NCBI GenBank assembly: GCA_035999765.1
Contig: CP108521.1
Location: 7,564,001-7,628,000 of the forward strand
Length of the DNA stretch: 64,000 nt
Direction of reading: 5' to 3'
Origin: Streptomyces sp. NBC_01231
GTDB lineage: Bacteria > Actinomycetota > Actinomycetes > Streptomycetales > Streptomycetaceae
Below are positions 8,882-17,535 of this stretch, piece by piece. The position numbers and the translations under genes are program-made. How positions within the stretch are numbered: the first letter of the stretch is position 1; every line of letters begins with the position of its first letter. The notes beneath the pieces are model-generated. The model had not been told where the DNA came from. It ran no database searches and was given only the letters and a program-made list of their open reading frames with translations.

Positions 8882-10078
8882 ATGACGGCGCTCGTCTTCA
8901 TTCATGGCACAGGGGTACGCGAACCGGACTTCTCGAAGCTTGCGGGGCGGGTGGCGGCAGGCCTGACCGCACTGCGCGACGGACTTCGCATCGTGCCCTA
9001 CTACTGGGCGGACGCGCACGGCGCCACGCTCGCCGCAGGTGGGGCCAGCCTTCCGGCGCACCCCGGCGGCACCGCCCGCGGCCTCGCCGAGACCCCGGCA
9101 GCATCCGAGGCCGCCCTCTACGCCGACGCCGATGGCGACGACACCGCCGCCTGGGCCGCCCTCTACGCCGACCCGTACGCCGAACTCGCCCTGGCCGCGG
9201 CCGGCACGGCACCCGTCGTCGAGCGCCCGCCCGGCTCCGTACCGCCGCAGCAGCGGCTCCAGGCGCGGCTGGCCGCGCTCGCCGCCCAAGGAGACGTGCC
9301 CGCCGCGGAGCTGGGTCCCGGCCTGGCCCGTGCCGCCACCGGCCTGGCCGCCCACCCGCTGCTCGGGCCCGCCGCCGACGCTCTCGACCCCGACGACCTC
9401 GCGGTGCTGGCCGCCCGCAGTCTGACGGCCCGGATCGTCGCGGACGTCCTTGACGCCGACGCGCCGCTCGTCCCGGTGGGGGACACCCGTGACGCCGTCG
9501 CCGACCGGCTCGCCGAAGCCCTCGGCGCACTGCCCCGGGGCACCGAACGCGGGCTGCGCTCCCTGCTGCTGCGGACGGCCGGATCGGCCGCCTCCCGTGC
9601 TCTCGTACGCCGTCGCCGCGCCCTCACCGAGGCCGCCCACCCCGCCGCCGCGGACATCCTGCGCTACCTCAGTCGAGGCGAGGCGGTCCGCGCCGACCTG
9701 CGGAACCTCGTCGCGGGGCTCGAACCGCCCGTCGTCCTCGTCTGCCACAGCCTCGGCGGCATCATCGCCCTGGACACGCTGATCGCCGCACCCCTGCCCC
9801 AGGTCCGCCTCCTGGTGACGGCCGGCTCCCAGGGGCCCTTCCTGTACGAGTCCGGCTCCCTGCCCACGCTGGAACACCCCGCCCCGCTGCCGGCGCACGT
9901 CCCCGCATGGCTCAACCTGTACGACCCGCGCGACCTGCTCTCCTACGTCGGGGCGGGCCTCTTCCCGGGCCGGGTCACCGACGTCGCCGTCGACAGCCGC
10001 CAGCCGTTCCCCGCCGCGCACAGCGCCTACTGGACCAACCCCGAGGTGTACCGCCACATCGTGGACAGACTGCCGTGA
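8882..10078 (+). CDS. Alpha/beta-hydrolase paired with caspase
   Basis: A 398-residue cytosolic alpha/beta-hydrolase. The N-terminus has the oxyanion-type FIHGTG (residues 5-10). The nucleophile elbow is VCHSLGGIIALD (GxSxG variant, Ser near 297) and a C-terminal PAAHSAYW supplies a plausible catalytic His. A conserved LYDPRD near 345 may carry the acid. There is no signal peptide. A variable alanine-rich middle of about 200 residues separates the HGTG strand from the elbow. The stop overlaps the GTG of the downstream caspase gene (GTGA), so the two are made together. Hydrolases of this type occur beside caspase-like proteases in bacterial conflict loci; the substrate is unknown. A second, unrelated hydrolase-caspase pair lies at 36.6-40.0 kb. 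Confidence 0.78.
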   Translation: MTALVFIHGTGVREPDFSKLAGRVAAGLTALRDGLRIVPYYWADAHGATLAAGGASLPAHPGGTARGLAETPAASEAALYADADGDDTAAWAALYADPYAELALAAAGTAPVVERPPGSVPPQQRLQARLAALAAQGDVPAAELGPGLARAATGLAAHPLLGPAADALDPDDLAVLAARSLTARIVADVLDADAPLVPVGDTRDAVADRLAEALGALPRGTERGLRSLLLRTAGSAASRALVRRRRALTEAAHPAAADILRYLSRGEAVRADLRNLVAGLEPPVVLVCHSLGGIIALDTLIAAPLPQVRLLVTAGSQGPFLYESGSLPTLEHPAPLPAHVPAWLNLYDPRDLLSYVGAGLFPGRVTDVAVDSRQPFPAAHSAYWTNPEVYRHIVDRLP

Positions 10079-11223
10079 CCGGCGCCGGCCCCATGGCGGG
10101 CGCCCTTCCGCCGCAGGTGGATCCCGCCCGGGTGCACGCGTTGATCGTCGGCGTCGAGAAGTACGACGCCGGTTCCGGCTGGGAGCTGCCGGGGCCCGCC
10201 CGGGACGCCGTCGCGTTCCACCGGCTGCTGCGGGCGGCCGGAGTGCCGAACGCCCAACTCCGGCTCCATCTCGCTCCGTTGCCGCCGTACGTACCCGACG
10301 TCCCGTACCTGCCCGCCGACCACGCCACCCTGCGCCGGGTCCTCGTCCGTGAACTGCCCGCCGTCCAGGGCGACATCCTGTGGGTCTGGTGGGGCGGACA
10401 CGGCGTCCTCGACCGGGCCGGCCGGCTGCGGCTGTTCTGTGCGGACGCCCATGCCGCCGACAAGCTGGGCATCGACCTGGACTCCGCGCTCACCCGGTAC
10501 ACCGGGGACGCGGTGCCCGGCTTCGCCGAGCAGCTGTGGATCGTGGACGCCTGCGAGACCTTCGAGGAGGACCTCGCCTTCCGGGAGCAGTTGCCGCCGG
10601 ACGCGCTGCCCGTGGGGCGGCCGGACCTCGTCCACCGCCAGACCGTGCTGCGGGCCGCCGGGCGGGGCCGGGCCGCCGCCAACGACCCGGTGCGTGCCAC
10701 CGGGCTGTTCTCCGACGTCCTGCTCGCCCTGCTGGCCGACCGGGCCGCCCTCCTGCCCGCCCCGCCCGATCCGGAGGAACTGTTTCCGGCCGTAAGGACA
10801 CGCATCGCGGCCCTCAGGGAAGCGGGACGTACTCTGCAGCATCCCGAGATCCAGCTGCGCAGCCCCGAGCGCACGGAGTACCTGGCCCCGGTCGGTCCGG
10901 CCGCCGGGACGCGTCCGGTCTCGCCCTTGCAGCGGGCCGTGGAGGCCCTGGTGGCCTACCCGTTGATGGGCGATCCCGTCGAACGGCAGACGGTGGTCGC
11001 CACGCTCGACCCGCGGGTCACTACGATGTTGCCCCGCAACACCAGGGCCCGCACGGATGCCGCCGGCATGCTCAACTGGCTGGCCCGGCACCACCCTGAC
11101 GTGTTGTGGGAGCTGTTCGACGCGGTGGTCGCCGTCGACGACGACCCCGGACGCAAGGACGAACTGGGCGTCGCGCTAGGTGAGTTCGCGGCCTCCGTGA
11201 GGCGGCCGCGCGATCGGAAATGA
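10075..11223 (+). CDS. Caspase-like (C14) protease with C-terminal EAD-like domain
   Basis: A 382-residue protein. The N-terminal two thirds are a caspase fold: HALIVGVEKYDAG at the first strand, the catalytic His in ILWVWWGGHGVLD (about 108) and the catalytic Cys in LWIVDACETFEED (about 159). The last 90 residues (RAVEALVAYPLMGDPVERQTVVATLD... MLNWLARHHPDVLWELFDAV) have the helical pattern and conserved residues of effector-associated domain 2, a homotypic adaptor module that recruits effectors to VMAP-type sensors. The caspase is therefore a likely effector for a VMAP or STAND partner, perhaps the ternary system 3 kb upstream. The start overlaps the hydrolase stop; an ATG at 10093 is an alternative. 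Activity would be cytosolic and probably cell-damaging when released. Confidence 0.8.
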   Translation: MTGAGPMAGALPPQVDPARVHALIVGVEKYDAGSGWELPGPARDAVAFHRLLRAAGVPNAQLRLHLAPLPPYVPDVPYLPADHATLRRVLVRELPAVQGDILWVWWGGHGVLDRAGRLRLFCADAHAADKLGIDLDSALTRYTGDAVPGFAEQLWIVDACETFEEDLAFREQLPPDALPVGRPDLVHRQTVLRAAGRGRAAANDPVRATGLFSDVLLALLADRAALLPAPPDPEELFPAVRTRIAALREAGRTLQHPEIQLRSPERTEYLAPVGPAAGTRPVSPLQRAVEALVAYPLMGDPVERQTVVATLDPRVTTMLPRNTRARTDAAGMLNWLARHHPDVLWELFDAVVAVDDDPGRKDELGVALGEFAASVRRPRDRK

Positions 11224-11330
11224 TCGAGTGGCGTGATCGTACGGTTTTCGACCCGGGCTGGAATGGCCATGATGGAAATGGGACACGGCCACGGGGCATC
11301 GCGTGCCACCGTGCGAGAAAGGGGACCATC

Positions 11331-11561
11331 TTGTTGGACCAGCCGCCCGCTCTGCGTCACGCCGAGGCAGCGGTACGTCAGTCGGCCGCCGTCGCCGGGA
11401 CCGACGTATGGGAGTCGGACCTGGCGGACGTCGCGGCACTGCCCTTGACCGCCGTGGACGGGCTCGCCCCGCTCGGCCCCACCGCGCGCCTTCTCGAGGA
11501 GGTCCTGCGCCCCCGGAGCAGTACCAAGGGTGGAGGTGAGACCGGAGGCCGCGCCGAATAG
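11331..11561 (+). CDS. Small FxSxx-type precursor-like peptide (atypical C-terminus)
   Basis: A 76-residue product if translation starts at TTG 11331, which is preceded by GAAAGGGGA at a 6-base distance; the longer frame from 11220 has no ribosome site. The middle, DLADVAALPLTAVDGL followed by a helix ending LLEEVLRP, looks like the leader of FxSxx-COOH precursors. The C-terminus, however, is SSTKGGGETGGRAE and lacks the FxSxx tail. It lies 72 bases upstream of the HExxH enzyme, as RiPP precursors lie beside their maturases, so I infer it is the substrate of that enzyme. No radical-SAM FxsB gene is in the window. It may be a diverged precursor, a decayed one, or a regulatory small protein. 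Confidence 0.5.
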   Translation: MLDQPPALRHAEAAVRQSAAVAGTDVWESDLADVAALPLTAVDGLAPLGPTARLLEEVLRPRSSTKGGGETGGRAE

Positions 11562-11633
11562 CCGATCGCCCGCTTCGACGGCAGGGCCCGGCCGGGTCCC
11601 CGTATGTCCGCCCACACACGGAGGTTCCCGGGA

Positions 11634-13412
11634 ATGTCCAGCGAGCCGCGCCCTGCCCCGTTCCGGATACCCGAGGGGATCTTCGCGGAACTGGCCGCCG
11701 GCGGCGGCTCCGCGGCGGCCGTCGGGTTCCTCGTACGGGCGGAGCGGGCGCGCCGACTGCTGCTCCTGCGCACGCTGCTGGACCGGCTCGGGCCGCTGTC
11801 CACGCCGCTGACCCCGGCCGCCGAGGCCTGGCACGCCCTGAAGGAGGCGGCCGCGCGGGCCCCCGAGCCGGTCGACCGGCTGCTGCTCGCCCCCGCGACC
11901 GGCGGCTGGATCGCCCACCTGCTGCGCCGGACCCACGGCACGGCGACGGGCCCGCCGTTGTGGGCGGAGGCCGGCCACCTGTGCGCCCTGGCCGCGGCGG
12001 CGTCCCTGCGGGCCGGCACCCGCACCGACCTCAAAGTCCCCCTCTCCGACGGCTGCCTGGCCCTCCCCGGCCTTGGCCTGGCCCGACTCCCCGACGCCGA
12101 ACCCGGGTTGACGGTGGGCCACGCCCGCACCGACGACGGACGACTGACCCTCACGGGACCGGCTCGCGACGGCGGTACCAGGACGCTGACGGTGCGTCCG
12201 GCCACGGAGCCACTGGGGGGCGGGGGAGTTCCGGTCCGGGGATTCGCGCCGCCGGTCGGGGAGGGCCTCGCGGACCACGGGCAGCCGTACGCCGCCTGGC
12301 TGCCCCTGCGCACGCTCACCCACTCCACCCCCACCGGATCCGTCGCCATCCCCCTCGACGACCTCGGCCCCTACCGCGACCTCGACGACCCGCTGCCGCC
12401 GGCCCGGCTGGACCCGGACGAGGCCGAGGCATGGCAGCGGCTGTTCGAGGAGGCCGCCGTGTTGCTCGCAGAGTCGGGCGGCAGCGGGCCCGGCCGGTTC
12501 GACCCGGCCGCGATCGGCGCCGTGGTGCCCTGGGGCAGCACCAGCACCGTGCCGCCCGCCCCGCCGACCGTACTGGTCTCCGCGTCCAGCGGTGACTCCT
12601 TCGGCGCCATGGTGATCGCCCGGCCCTCCTCGGCGCTCGCCCTCGCCGAGACGCTCGTCCACGAGTTCCAGCACAGCAAGCTGGCCGCCCTCCTGCACCT
12701 CTTCCCGTTGCTCGACGACGACCGGCGGGAGCGCTACTACGCCCCGTGGCGCGCCGACCCGCGCCACCTCACCGGCCTGCTGCACGGCGCCTACGCCTTC
12801 ACCGGCGTCGCGGGCTTCTGGCGGGACCGCCTGGCGGCCGCGCGGGACGGCCGGACGGGAACCCGGGACGACGGCGCGGCCGAGCCGGCCGGCTACCACT
12901 TCGCCCTGAGACGTCTGCAGGCCCGGCTCGTGGTCCGCACCCTGCTCGCCGAGGGCCGTCTCACCCCGCAGGGCCGCGCCCTGGTGTCCGGCCTCGCGGG
13001 CACCCTGGACGGCTGGCTGCGCGAGCGGGTCCCCCCGGCATCCCTCGCCCGAGCCCGCACGGCCGCCGCGCTGCACCGCACCGAGTGGCGGCTGCGCAAC
13101 GTGGTCCCGGCCACCGACCCCGACCACCCGCCGGACAGTCCCCGCTTCCGCCCCGACCGCACCCCCTGGCCGGACGTGCGCACCCACGCCTTCGCCACCC
13201 GCCCCACCGCCCCGCGCACCGGCGACGAGCACCTCGCCGCCGGGAACCCGGCGGCCGCCCTGGCCCGATACGCCGACGAGCTGACCGCCGACCCGGCCGA
13301 ACCGCACACCCTGGCGGGCTGGATCGTCGCCCGAGCCGCCCTGGACCCGGGCCGCACCGCCCGCCGCATGCTGGCCCGCCCGGAACTGCTCGCCCCCCTG
13401 CCGAGCGGCTGA
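11634..13412 (+). CDS. HEXXH-motif peptide-modification protein
   Basis: A 592-residue protein with the signature [18 protein letters not shown] (HExxH at about 345-349) and a downstream [22 protein letters not shown] block, both diagnostic of the HEXXH domain found with FxSxx-COOH and related RiPP systems. Some members of this family are now annotated as alpha-ketoglutarate-dependent peptide beta-hydroxylases; the two His of the motif would bind metal. I placed the start at ATG 11634 because GGAGGT precedes it by 8 bases and the protein then begins [18 protein letters not shown] 11604 is in frame but lacks a ribosome site. The C-terminal 80 residues ([21 protein letters not shown]) look like one TPR-like helix pair. 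The probable substrate is the small protein just upstream. Confidence 0.75.
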   Translation: MSSEPRPAPFRIPEGIFAELAAGGGSAAAVGFLVRAERARRLLLLRTLLDRLGPLSTPLTPAAEAWHALKEAAARAPEPVDRLLLAPATGGWIAHLLRRTHGTATGPPLWAEAGHLCALAAAASLRAGTRTDLKVPLSDGCLALPGLGLARLPDAEPGLTVGHARTDDGRLTLTGPARDGGTRTLTVRPATEPLGGGGVPVRGFAPPVGEGLADHGQPYAAWLPLRTLTHSTPTGSVAIPLDDLGPYRDLDDPLPPARLDPDEAEAWQRLFEEAAVLLAESGGSGPGRFDPAAIGAVVPWGSTSTVPPAPPTVLVSASSGDSFGAMVIARPSSALALAETLVHEFQHSKLAALLHLFPLLDDDRRERYYAPWRADPRHLTGLLHGAYAFTGVAGFWRDRLAAARDGRTGTRDDGAAEPAGYHFALRRLQARLVVRTLLAEGRLTPQGRALVSGLAGTLDGWLRERVPPASLARARTAAALHRTEWRLRNVVPATDPDHPPDSPRFRPDRTPWPDVRTHAFATRPTAPRTGDEHLAAGNPAAALARYADELTADPAEPHTLAGWIVARAALDPGRTARRMLARPELLAPLPSG

Positions 13413-13518
13413 CCGGGCCCGACACCCGCATCGCTTGTCGTCACGCCGACGAAAACAAGACGTCCCCGAAACGCGCGACAAACGGGTGAACGCGACCGCG
13501 GATGGTCAGGATGGAGGC

Positions 13519-14742
13519 ATGGGATTCCATGTCGACTCCGAAGCCGGGCGCCTGCGCCGCGTCATCCTGCACCGGCCGGATCTGGAGCTCAAAAGGCTCA
13601 CCCCCAGCAACAAGGACGCCCTGCTCTTCGACGACGTGCTGTGGGTGCGCCGGGCGCGCGCGGAGCACGACGGGTTCGCCGACGTGCTGCGCGACCGCGG
13701 GGTCGCCGTGCACCTCTTCGGCGACCTGCTCACCGAGGCCCTGGAGATCCCGGCTGCCCGCGGGCTCGTCCTGGACCGGGTCTTCGACGAGAAGGAGTAC
13801 GGCGTCCTCGCCACCGACCACCTCCGGGCGGCGTTCGAGACCCTGCCCGCGGCCGAACTGGCCGAAGCGCTCGTCGGCGGCATGACCAAGCGGGAGTTCC
13901 TGGAAGCGCACGAGGAGCCGACCTCCGTGCGCTTCCACGTCATGGAGCTCGACGACTTCCTGCTGGACCCGCTGCCCAACCACCTCTTCACCCGGGACAC
14001 CTCGGCCTGGATCTACGACGGCGTCTCCATCAACGCGATGCGCTGGCCGGCTCGGCAACGGGAGACCGTGCACTTCGAGGCGATCTACCGGCATCACCCG
14101 CTGTTCCGGGAAGAGACGTTCCGGCTCTGGTCCGAGGGGCAGGCCGACTACCCGTCCACCATCGAGGGCGGGGACGTCCTCGTGATCGGCAACGGCGCCG
14201 TCCTCATCGGCATGAGCGAGCGAACGACCCCGCAGGCCGTCGAGATGCTCGCCCACAAGCTGTTCGACGCCGGGTCCGCGCAGTCGATCGTGGCGCTCGA
14301 CATGCCCAAGCGCCGTGCCTTCATGCACCTCGACACGGTGATGACGATGGTCGACGGCGACACCTTCACCCAGTACGCGGGCCTCGGCATGCTCCGCTCG
14401 TACACCATCGAACCGGGCGTCGGCGAGAAGGAACTCAAGGTCACCGACCATCCGCCGGAGCACATGCACCGAGCGATCGCCGCCGCTCTCGGGCTGAACG
14501 CGATCCGGGTACTGACCGCCACCCAGGACGTGCACGCCGCCGAGCGCGAGCAGTGGGACGACGGCTGCAACGTCCTCGCCGTCGAGCCGGGCGTCGTCGT
14601 GGCCTATGAACGCAACGCCACGACCAACACCCACCTGCGCAAGCAGGGCATCGAGGTGATCGAGATCCCGGGCAGCGAGCTGGGACGCGGGAGAGGCGGC
14701 CCGCGCTGCATGAGCTGCCCGGTCGAACGGAGTGCCGTGTAG
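13519..14742 (+). CDS. arcA: Arginine deiminase
   Basis: Converts L-arginine to citrulline and ammonia, the first step of the arginine deiminase pathway. The 407-residue sequence carries the family landmarks in order: [25 protein letters not shown] at the N-terminus, [15 protein letters not shown] with the FTRD motif (about 158-161), the EGGDVLVIG motif, the catalytic His in [14 protein letters not shown] (about 272), and the C-terminal nucleophile Cys in [13 protein letters not shown] (about 399). The ATG at 13519 gives the usual MGFHVDSE start; the GGAGG in front is only one base away, so initiation may be weak or may begin slightly upstream in the same frame. It is followed 82 bases later by ornithine carbamoyltransferase, the next enzyme in the pathway. 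Carbamate kinase is not in the window. Confidence 0.95.
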   Translation: MGFHVDSEAGRLRRVILHRPDLELKRLTPSNKDALLFDDVLWVRRARAEHDGFADVLRDRGVAVHLFGDLLTEALEIPAARGLVLDRVFDEKEYGVLATDHLRAAFETLPAAELAEALVGGMTKREFLEAHEEPTSVRFHVMELDDFLLDPLPNHLFTRDTSAWIYDGVSINAMRWPARQRETVHFEAIYRHHPLFREETFRLWSEGQADYPSTIEGGDVLVIGNGAVLIGMSERTTPQAVEMLAHKLFDAGSAQSIVALDMPKRRAFMHLDTVMTMVDGDTFTQYAGLGMLRSYTIEPGVGEKELKVTDHPPEHMHRAIAAALGLNAIRVLTATQDVHAAEREQWDDGCNVLAVEPGVVVAYERNATTNTHLRKQGIEVIEIPGSELGRGRGGPRCMSCPVERSAV

Positions 14743-14752
14743 GCGGACGGGC

Positions 14753-14784
14753 GTCTGTATAAAAATGCCGAACGTCGTATAGAC
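14753..14784 (+). promoter_or_regulatory. Candidate promoter/operator of the ornithine carbamoyltransferase gene
   Basis: In the 82-base gap between the two arginine genes there is an AT-rich stretch unusual for this DNA, bounded by GTCTGTAT and GTATAGAC (an imperfect inverted repeat). TATAGA at 14778-14783 could serve as a -10 box. An ArgR or similar regulator is plausible but not shown. Confidence 0.3.
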
Positions 14785-14824
14785 TTCCGAGGGTTCCTGT
14801 CACTGCACCTCTGGAGACGCCCTC

Positions 14825-15832
14825 ATGGCGACAGTTCCGACCGCCCTCGCCGGCCGCCACTTCCTCAAGGAGCTGGACTTCACCGGGGAGGAGTTCCGCG
14901 GTCTGATCGAGCTGGCCGCCGAGCTGAAGGCCGCCAAGAAGGCCGGGGCCGAGACGCGGTACCTGCGCGGCAGGAACATCGCGCTGATCTTCGAGAAGAC
15001 CTCGACACGCACCCGCTGCGCGTTCGAGGTCGCCGCCGCCGACCAGGGCGCGTCGACGACCTACCTCGACCCGTCCGGCTCGCAGATCGGGCACAAGGAG
15101 TCCGTGAAGGACACCGCGCGCGTACTGGGCCGCATGTACGACGGCATCGAGTACCGCGGGGACAGTCAGCAGAAGGTGGAGGAGCTGGCCGCCTACGCGG
15201 GCGTGCCCGTCTACAACGGTCTGACCGACGACTGGCACCCCACGCAGATGCTCGCCGACGTGCTCACGATGACCGAGCACACCGCCAAGCCGCTCACCGA
15301 CATCGTCTTCGCCTACCTCGGCGACGCCCGCTTCAACATGGGCAACTCCTATCTGATCACCGGTGCCCTGCTCGGCATGGACGTCCGGATCGTCGCCCCC
15401 CAGGCGTACTGGCCCGCCGACGAGATCATCGGCCGAGCCCGCAAGCTCGCCGAGGCCAGCGGCGCCCGCATCACTCTCACCGAGAAGGTCGACGAAGGGG
15501 TTCAGGGCGCCGACTTCGTCGCCACCGACGTCTGGGTCTCCATGGGTGAGCCCACCGAGGTCTGGGACAAGCGGATCGCCGCCCTCTCCCCGTACGCCGT
15601 GACCATGGACGTCCTGCGCGCCACCGGCAACCCGGACGTGAAGTTCCTGCACTGCCTGCCGGCCTTCCACGACCTGGGCACCAAGGTCGGACAGGAGATC
15701 TTCCGGACCCACGGACTGGAGTCCCTGGAAGTGACCGACGAGGTCTTCGAGTCGGCCCACTCGGTCGTCTTCGACGAGGCGGAGAACCGGCTGCACACCA
15801 TCAAGGCGGTCCTGGTCGCCACGCTGGCCTGA
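14825..15832 (+). CDS. arcB: Ornithine carbamoyltransferase
   Basis: Interconverts citrulline plus phosphate with ornithine plus carbamoyl phosphate. The 335-residue sequence has the carbamoyl-phosphate motif [16 protein letters not shown] (STRTR near 57-61), the [15 protein letters not shown] motif near 135, and the ornithine-binding/catalytic [10 protein letters not shown] near 273. Length and motifs are those of the catabolic/anabolic OTC family. Its position directly after arginine deiminase suggests the catabolic role (ArcB), energy recovery from arginine, rather than biosynthesis; ArgF is the alternative name. GGAG lies 9-10 bases before the ATG. The gene converges with a HATPase gene. 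Confidence 0.95.
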   Translation: MATVPTALAGRHFLKELDFTGEEFRGLIELAAELKAAKKAGAETRYLRGRNIALIFEKTSTRTRCAFEVAAADQGASTTYLDPSGSQIGHKESVKDTARVLGRMYDGIEYRGDSQQKVEELAAYAGVPVYNGLTDDWHPTQMLADVLTMTEHTAKPLTDIVFAYLGDARFNMGNSYLITGALLGMDVRIVAPQAYWPADEIIGRARKLAEASGARITLTEKVDEGVQGADFVATDVWVSMGEPTEVWDKRIAALSPYAVTMDVLRATGNPDVKFLHCLPAFHDLGTKVGQEIFRTHGLESLEVTDEVFESAHSVVFDEAENRLHTIKAVLVATLA

Positions 15833-15890
15833 GCGGAACTCGCGCCTGCGCGGAGCTCGCGTCTGGCTGAAACTTGAGCGGCGTCGGCTC

Positions 15891-16349
15891 CTAGACGGGG
15901 CGCCGCTGGGGCGGCACCGTCGGCAGCCTGAACCACACCGCCTTGCCGGACTCGGTCGGGCGGTGACCGCAGGACGAGCTGAGCGTGCGGATCAGCAGCA
16001 GGCCTCGCCCGTGCTCCTGCCAGGGGTCGGGCTCGATGTCCACCGGAAGCGTGAGATTGCCGGGCGGCACCGGGTCCGCATCGTGCACCTCGACCTGGCA
16101 GCCGGTCGGCAGCAGCTCCACCACGAGCTCGATCGGCGCGTCCCCGGTGGTGTGCTCCACGGCGTTCGCCACCAGCTCCGCCGTCAGCAGCTCAGCGGTG
16201 TCGCGGTCGGCCCCGTGGCTCAGCTCCGCCAGCGCGGTGCGCACCAGGGCACGGGCCACCGGCACCGCAGCGGCTGAGTGCGGCAGTGCGATGCGCCAGG
16301 AGGCGGAGGCCGAGGGGGAGGGGCGTTCGTGCAAGGCGGGTCCGTTCAT
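15891..16349 (-). CDS. HATPase (RsbW-like) anti-sigma/regulatory ATP-binding protein
   Basis: A 152-residue stand-alone GHKL/HATPase_c_2 domain. The N box is LLTAELVANAVEHT (about 55-68), followed by the ATP-lid glycine motif ending GRGLLLIRTLSSSCGHR (about 114-130). No kinase phospho-acceptor domain or membrane segment is present. Proteins of this type are abundant in Streptomyces and resemble the anti-sigma kinase RsbW/SpoIIAB; most have no known partner. It is a lone gene between the converging arginine operon and the divergent aryl-CoA cluster. A decayed relative is present at 46.9-47.4 kb. Confidence 0.85.
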   Translation of the reverse strand: MNGPALHERPSPSASASWRIALPHSAAAVPVARALVRTALAELSHGADRDTAELLTAELVANAVEHTTGDAPIELVVELLPTGCQVEVHDADPVPPGNLTLPVDIEPDPWQEHGRGLLLIRTLSSSCGHRPTESGKAVWFRLPTVPPQRRPV

Positions 16350-16707
16350 GAGCAGGCTGTCCTGCTTTCAACCTTATGAATGGTAACGGCGCGCCCGGCG
16401 GAGGCGTCCGACGGGCACCGTGCGGGACCTTCGGCCCCCTGCCGGGCGGCTTACCCGGGTGAACGCCCCGCCTCGCACGTCTGCTCCCGCCGTTACCGGT
16501 ATGTGGACGAGTCGTGACGGCTGTGACGCGGCCGGGTCACATCCGGAAGGTCCGCCTCGAAGGCCAAAGGCGTAGGGCGTAGGGCGTAGGGCGTACGGAA
16601 TATCGCGCACTCGTGACGACAGTCACGGATGAGTGATAGCTTCGAAGGGTAGAGCTCTAGAGCCCCCTGAGGCAGTGCCCGCCGCTCCAACGAGGAGGCC
16701 GCACCTC
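16350..16707. other. Divergent promoter region of HATPase and aryl-CoA clusters
   Basis: This 358-base gap has no convincing gene. It contains the start region of the HATPase gene on the left and, on the right, the upstream region of the hydratase gene, including TAGAGCTCTA at 16652-16661, a perfect 10-base palindrome. A short 7-base tandem repeat lies in the middle. Confidence 0.5.
16569..16596. repeat. 7-bp tandem repeat, four copies
   Basis: GGCGTAG occurs three times head to tail, with a fourth copy ending in C. It lies between two promoters. A slippage-prone microsatellite is the simplest explanation; it could vary in copy number among strains. Confidence 0.75.
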
Positions 16708-17535
16708 GTGAGTCCCTTCATCGGCTCCGCCGCCCGCACCCCGCGCTGGGAGCATCTCCGCGTCGACCTCGCCGACGGGGTCGCCACCGTCACCCTGGCG
16801 CGCCCCGACAAACTCAACGCGCTCACCTTCGGCGCCTACGCCGACCTGCGCGACCTGCTCGCCGAGCTGTCCCGGGAGCGGTCCGTGCGGGCCCTGGTGC
16901 TGGCGGGGGAGGGGCGCGGATTCTGCTCCGGCGGCGACGTCGACGAGATCATCGGGGCCACCCTGGCCATGGACACCGCCCAGCTCCTCGACTTCAACCG
17001 GATGACAGGACAGGTGGTGCGGGCGGTACGGGAGTGCCCCTTCCCGGTGATCGCGGCCGTGCACGGCGTGGCGGCGGGCGCGGGCGCGGTGCTGGCCCTG
17101 GCTGCGGACTTCCGGGTCGCCGACCCCACGGCGCGCTTCGCCTTCCTCTTCACCCGGGTCGGACTCTCCGGCGGCGACATGGGCGCCGCCTATCTGCTGC
17201 CCCGGGTCGTCGGCCTCGGCCACGCGACCCGGCTGCTGATGCTCGGCGAGCCGGTGCGGGCGCCCGAGGCCGAGCGGATCGGCCTGATCAGCGAGCTGAC
17301 GGACGAGGGGCAGGCGGACGAGGCCGCCCAGGAGCTGGCTCACCGCCTGGCCGAGGGCCCGGCCCTCGCGTACGCCCAGACGAAGGCCCTGCTCACGGCC
17401 GAGCTGGACATGCCATTGGCGGCAGCGGTGGAGCTGGACGCCTCGACCCAGGCACTGTTGATGCACGGCGAGGACTACGCCGAGTTCCACAAGGCCTTCA
17501 AGGAGAAGCGCTCTCCCAAATGGAGCGGACGGTGA
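16708..17535 (+). CDS. Enoyl-CoA hydratase/isomerase family protein
   Basis: A 275-residue crotonase-fold enzyme. The oxyanion-hole segment LVLAGEGRGFCSGGDVDEII (about 62-81) and the second one at VHGVAAGAGAVLALAADFRVAD (about 117-138) are both intact; SGGDMGAAYLLPRVVG follows. Crotonases add water to, or isomerise, enoyl-CoA thioesters. GTG 16708 is chosen because GAGGAGG precedes it by 8-10 bases and the longer frame from 16633 has no ribosome site. The stop overlaps the GTG of the monooxygenase gene, so it belongs to the same operon. In this setting it probably hydrates or opens the ring-reduced CoA product made by the next enzyme. Confidence 0.88.
   Translation: MSPFIGSAARTPRWEHLRVDLADGVATVTLARPDKLNALTFGAYADLRDLLAELSRERSVRALVLAGEGRGFCSGGDVDEIIGATLAMDTAQLLDFNRMTGQVVRAVRECPFPVIAAVHGVAAGAGAVLALAADFRVADPTARFAFLFTRVGLSGGDMGAAYLLPRVVGLGHATRLLMLGEPVRAPEAERIGLISELTDEGQADEAAQELAHRLAEGPALAYAQTKALLTAELDMPLAAAVELDASTQALLMHGEDYAEFHKAFKEKRSPKWSGR

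Noticed and set aside
11331..11561. A true FxSxx-COOH precursor
   Set aside because: The defining C-terminal FxSxx is absent; only the leader region is similar, so it is called precursor-like.
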